DNA of 14,819 nucleotides from Bacteroidales bacterium. GTDB lineage: Bacteria > Bacteroidota > Bacteroidia > Bacteroidales > SM23-62. The stretch lies in assembly GCA_016783865.1 (NCBI GenBank), contig JADHVS010000107.1:1-14819 (forward strand), read 5' to 3'. Within the stretch, counting starts at the first letter, position 1, and each line of letters opens with the position of its first letter. Below are positions 13,157 through 14,819 of the stretch, one piece after another. The translations under genes and the position numbers were made by a program. Below the pieces are notes generated by a model, which was given only the letters and a program-made list of their open reading frames with translations, had not been told where the DNA came from and did not search any database.

Positions 13157-13194
13157 GTTAGCGGGTAATTTTATTATTTTATTTTTGTTAGCGG
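13157..13194. promoter_or_regulatory. Direct repeat GTTAGCGG, 30-bp period, in the divergent promoter region
   Basis: GTTAGCGG occurs at 13157-13164 and 13187-13194 in the 73-bp AT-rich gap between the GH88 and aldo/keto reductase genes. The period of 30 bp is close to three helical turns, so both copies would face the same side of the DNA. This is compatible with a regulator binding site controlling one or both divergent genes (inference). The rest of the gap is TTTTATT-rich. Confidence 0.4.
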
Positions 13195-13209
13195 CTATAA
13201 AGGTAATAA

Positions 13210-13217
13210 CAAATATA
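13210..13217 (-). promoter_or_regulatory. Possible -7 box (TATATTTG) for the GH88 gene
   Basis: Read on the minus strand, TATATTTG fits the Bacteroidota TAnnTTTG -7 consensus exactly and would give a leader of roughly 45-50 nt before the GH88 start at 13155. No TTTG -33 box is found 19-21 bp upstream, so this is a candidate only. Confidence 0.4.
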
Positions 13218-13228
13218 TTTTATACTGC

Positions 13229-14218
13229 ATGAAATACCTTCCATCACACGACAGATACAACCACATGATTTACAGAAGAAGTGGCCATTCAGGGATCAGG
13301 CTTCCGATTATATCGTTGGGGTTATGGCATAATTTCGGACATGTGGACGATTATGAAACGGCACGGAAAATGCTTTTCGCGGCATTTGATGCCGGGATCA
13401 CCCATTTTGACCTGGCCAACAATTACGGTCCTCCTCCTGGAGCGGCAGAAGAGAATTTTGGTAAGATACTTAAACAGGATTTTTCCGGATATCGGGACGA
13501 GTTGATCATATCCACCAAGGCAGGATACCTGATGTGGTCTGGTCCTTATGGAGAATGGGGATCGAGAAAATATTTACTCGCCAGTCTCGACCAGAGCCTG
13601 TCCAGGATGCAGCTCGATTATGTTGACATTTTTTATTCACACCGGCCCGATCCGGATACCCCGCTGGAAGAAACCATGATGGCGCTTGACCAGGCTGTTC
13701 GTTCAGGGAAAGCATTGTATGCCGGCATATCCAACTATAATCCGGATCAGACCATTGAAGCTTCCCGTATCCTGCGGGAACTGGGAACGCCATGCCTGAT
13801 TCACCAGCCAAAATATTCTATGCTGGTGAGGACACCTGAAGAAGGATTACTGGAGGTACTGGAACAGGAAGGAATTGGCTGCATTGCCTTCTCTCCCCTG
13901 GCACAGGGAATATTGTCTGACAAATACCTCAAGGGGATCCCTGAAGATTCGCGGGCAGCAAAAGCGCATGGATTCCTGCAAAAGGGACAGGTAACTGAAG
14001 AGGTGATCAAAAAAGTTGCCGGACTGAATAAGATCGCGGCGGCACGAAAACAAACCCTGACCCAGATGGCCCTGGCCTGGCTGCTTAAGGATGAAAGAGT
14101 AACTTCTGTGCTGATTGGAGCGCGAACAGTTGAGCAATTAACAGACAATCTGGGTACTCTGGAGAACCTTGAGTTCAGCCGGGAAGAACTCCAATTGATC
14201 GAAAAAACTATTTCATGA
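13229..14218 (+). CDS. gpr: YghZ-like aldo/keto reductase (L-glyceraldehyde 3-phosphate reductase type)
   Basis: The 329-residue cytoplasmic protein has no signal peptide and is strongly similar along its whole length to E. coli YghZ/GpR (AKR14 family). Shared segments include RLP-SLGLWHNFGHV, GITHFDLANNYGPPPG, YRDELIISTKAGY, GSRKYLLASLDQSL, YVDIFYSHR and the C-terminal LKDERVTSVLIGA. The AKR catalytic tetrad is Asp61, Tyr66, Lys97 and His138. E. coli YghZ reduces L-glyceraldehyde 3-phosphate and methylglyoxal with NADPH. Here it may reduce an aldehyde formed during sugar catabolism, for example a lactaldehyde-like product (inference). The start at 13229 gives the same N-terminal length before the first strand as E. 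coli YghZ. The Met at 13265 is an alternative. The stop overlaps a possible ATG (14215) of the next gene, so the two are probably co-transcribed. Confidence 0.93.
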   Translation: MKYLPSHDRYNHMIYRRSGHSGIRLPIISLGLWHNFGHVDDYETARKMLFAAFDAGITHFDLANNYGPPPGAAEENFGKILKQDFSGYRDELIISTKAGYLMWSGPYGEWGSRKYLLASLDQSLSRMQLDYVDIFYSHRPDPDTPLEETMMALDQAVRSGKALYAGISNYNPDQTIEASRILRELGTPCLIHQPKYSMLVRTPEEGLLEVLEQEGIGCIAFSPLAQGILSDKYLKGIPEDSRAAKAHGFLQKGQVTEEVIKKVAGLNKIAAARKQTLTQMALAWLLKDERVTSVLIGARTVEQLTDNLGTLENLEFSREELQLIEKTIS

Positions 14219-14244
14219 ACAAACCCAATTCCCAAACCCACACA

Positions 14245-14275
14245 AACCAGGAACCAGGAACTATGAACCAGGAAC
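14245..14275 (+). repeat. Three copies of AACCAGGAAC at a gene junction
   Basis: AACCAGGAAC occurs at 14245-14254, 14252-14261 (overlapping) and 14266-14275, in the short region between the aldo/keto reductase stop and the Gfo/Idh/MocA start. The last copy is inside the predicted coding sequence. It looks like low-complexity spacer sequence expanded by slippage, and no function is apparent. Confidence 0.6.
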
Positions 14276-14819
14276 AGATTACCCGTTGGGGCATCATTGG
14301 TCCCGGTGGGATTGCCCACAAATTTGCACAGGGATTGGCTTCCATTCCAAATGCTGATCTTACCGCAGTGGCCTCCAGATCATTGGATCGTGCAAAGAAA
14401 TTTGCTGAACAATATAATGTGCCCCATGCTTATGAGGGATATGAGCAGATACTGGGCAGCAAGGAAGTCGATATTGTCTATATCGCCACTCCTCATTCAG
14501 AACATTTTGACAATACGATGATGTGCCTGGATGCCGGGATGCCTGTACTTTGCGAGAAACCCTTTACCATCAATTCCAAACAGCTGACCAGGCTGGTGGA
14601 TGTTGCCCGCAGCAGGGAGGTTTTCATGATGGAAGCCATATGGAGCCTGTTCCTTCCGACTGTTCAGAAGGTAATTGAGATCAGGGATTCAGGACGTTTG
14701 GGAAAGATTAAAGGAATCATCGCTGACTTTTGCTTTCAACTGCCTTTTGATCCCAAACACAGGGGATTTAACCTGGAACTGGGCGGTGGAGCACTGCTCG
14801 ACATTGGTATATACCCGGT
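14263..14819 (+). CDS. Gfo/Idh/MocA-family NAD(P)-dependent oxidoreductase (3' end outside window)
   Basis: The frame is open to the end of the window, giving about 185 residues of an N-terminal part. The Rossmann dinucleotide motif is GIIGPGGIA, a variant of the usual G-x-G-x-x-A with Pro at the first x. VDIVYIATPHSEH and the catalytic-lysine motif CEKPF follow. MMEAIWSLFLP and GGGALLDIGIYP are typical of the C-terminal alpha/beta half and match the trans-1,2-dihydrobenzenediol-dehydrogenase-like branch of the family. Such enzymes oxidise or reduce sugar hydroxyl or keto groups in the cytoplasm. The start at 14263 sits just before the first strand. An upstream in-frame ATG at 14215 overlaps the preceding stop as ATGA and would add 16 residues (NKPNSQTHT and so on), which look like spacer-derived sequence. 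Coupling to the aldo/keto reductase is likely either way. Confidence 0.9.
   Translation, partial: MNQEQITRWGIIGPGGIAHKFAQGLASIPNADLTAVASRSLDRAKKFAEQYNVPHAYEGYEQILGSKEVDIVYIATPHSEHFDNTMMCLDAGMPVLCEKPFTINSKQLTRLVDVARSREVFMMEAIWSLFLPTVQKVIEIRDSGRLGKIKGIIADFCFQLPFDPKHRGFNLELGGGALLDIGIYP

Noticed and set aside
13214..13221. TATATTTT as a -7 box for the aldo/keto reductase gene
   Set aside because: It lacks the final G of TAnnTTTG, the nearest TTTG is 26 bp upstream instead of 19-21, and transcription would start at or beside the preferred ATG.
13801..14319. Long minus-strand open frame (172 codons)
   Set aside because: It lies wholly opposite the well-supported aldo/keto reductase and the start of the Gfo/Idh/MocA gene, has a low-complexity Ser/Arg-rich translation and no recognisable domain.

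Overview
The window is gene-dense DNA of moderate GC and looks like Bacteroidota, probably a marine or other polysaccharide-degrading member of the Bacteroidales/Marinilabiliales/Cytophagales type (the lineage is inferred). Several points support the phylum. Signal peptides end in Ser-Gln or Ala-Gln, and several proteins are lipoproteins. Start codons are preceded by A-rich sequence rather than Shine-Dalgarno motifs. TAnnTTTG-type -7 boxes occur upstream of some genes. The gene content is that of a polysaccharide utilisation locus (PUL). No SusC/SusD pair, regulator, tRNA, rRNA, transposase or CRISPR array lies inside the window.

Layout: positions 2-11969 hold one run of plus-strand genes. 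These are the 3' end of a probable sulfatase, a complete S1 sulfatase (Cys-type formylglycine motif), an exported nucleoside-hydrolase-like protein, a GH97 glycosidase with the residues of the retaining alpha-galactosidase branch, a heparinase II/III-like polysaccharide lyase that starts with TTG, an exported lipoprotein FAD-dependent oxidoreductase with an N-terminal beta-rich domain, and a LacZ-type GH2 beta-galactosidase. Spacing is 4 bp of overlap to about 60 bp, so they are probably co-transcribed. A GH88-type unsaturated uronyl hydrolase is convergent with the GH2 gene (13155 down to 11950). From 13229 the plus strand resumes with a YghZ-like aldo/keto reductase and a Gfo/Idh/MocA oxidoreductase cut by the window end.

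How the genes may work together (inference): sulfatases strip sulfate, the heparinase II/III-like lyase cuts at uronic acids, GH88 removes the resulting unsaturated uronate, and GH97 and GH2 remove alpha- and beta-linked galactose-like residues. The FAD enzyme and the nucleoside-hydrolase-like protein have no obvious substrate and may act on unusual sugars or linkages. The AKR and Gfo/Idh/MocA enzymes would act on released sugars or aldehydes in the cytoplasm. The target looks like a sulfated, uronate-containing heteropolysaccharide that may contain galactose.

The most unusual non-coding structure is a 32-bp palindromic element (14-bp perfect arms, 4-nt loop) present twice with identical arms, at 4920-4951 and 11952-11983. 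The second copy lies where the GH2 and GH88 genes converge and supplies the last codons and, directly or just outside, the stops of both. Another, unrelated 13-bp perfect hairpin overlaps the sulfatase stop codon. I see no completely new system, but the repeated palindrome and the exported flavoprotein are the best candidates for follow-up.
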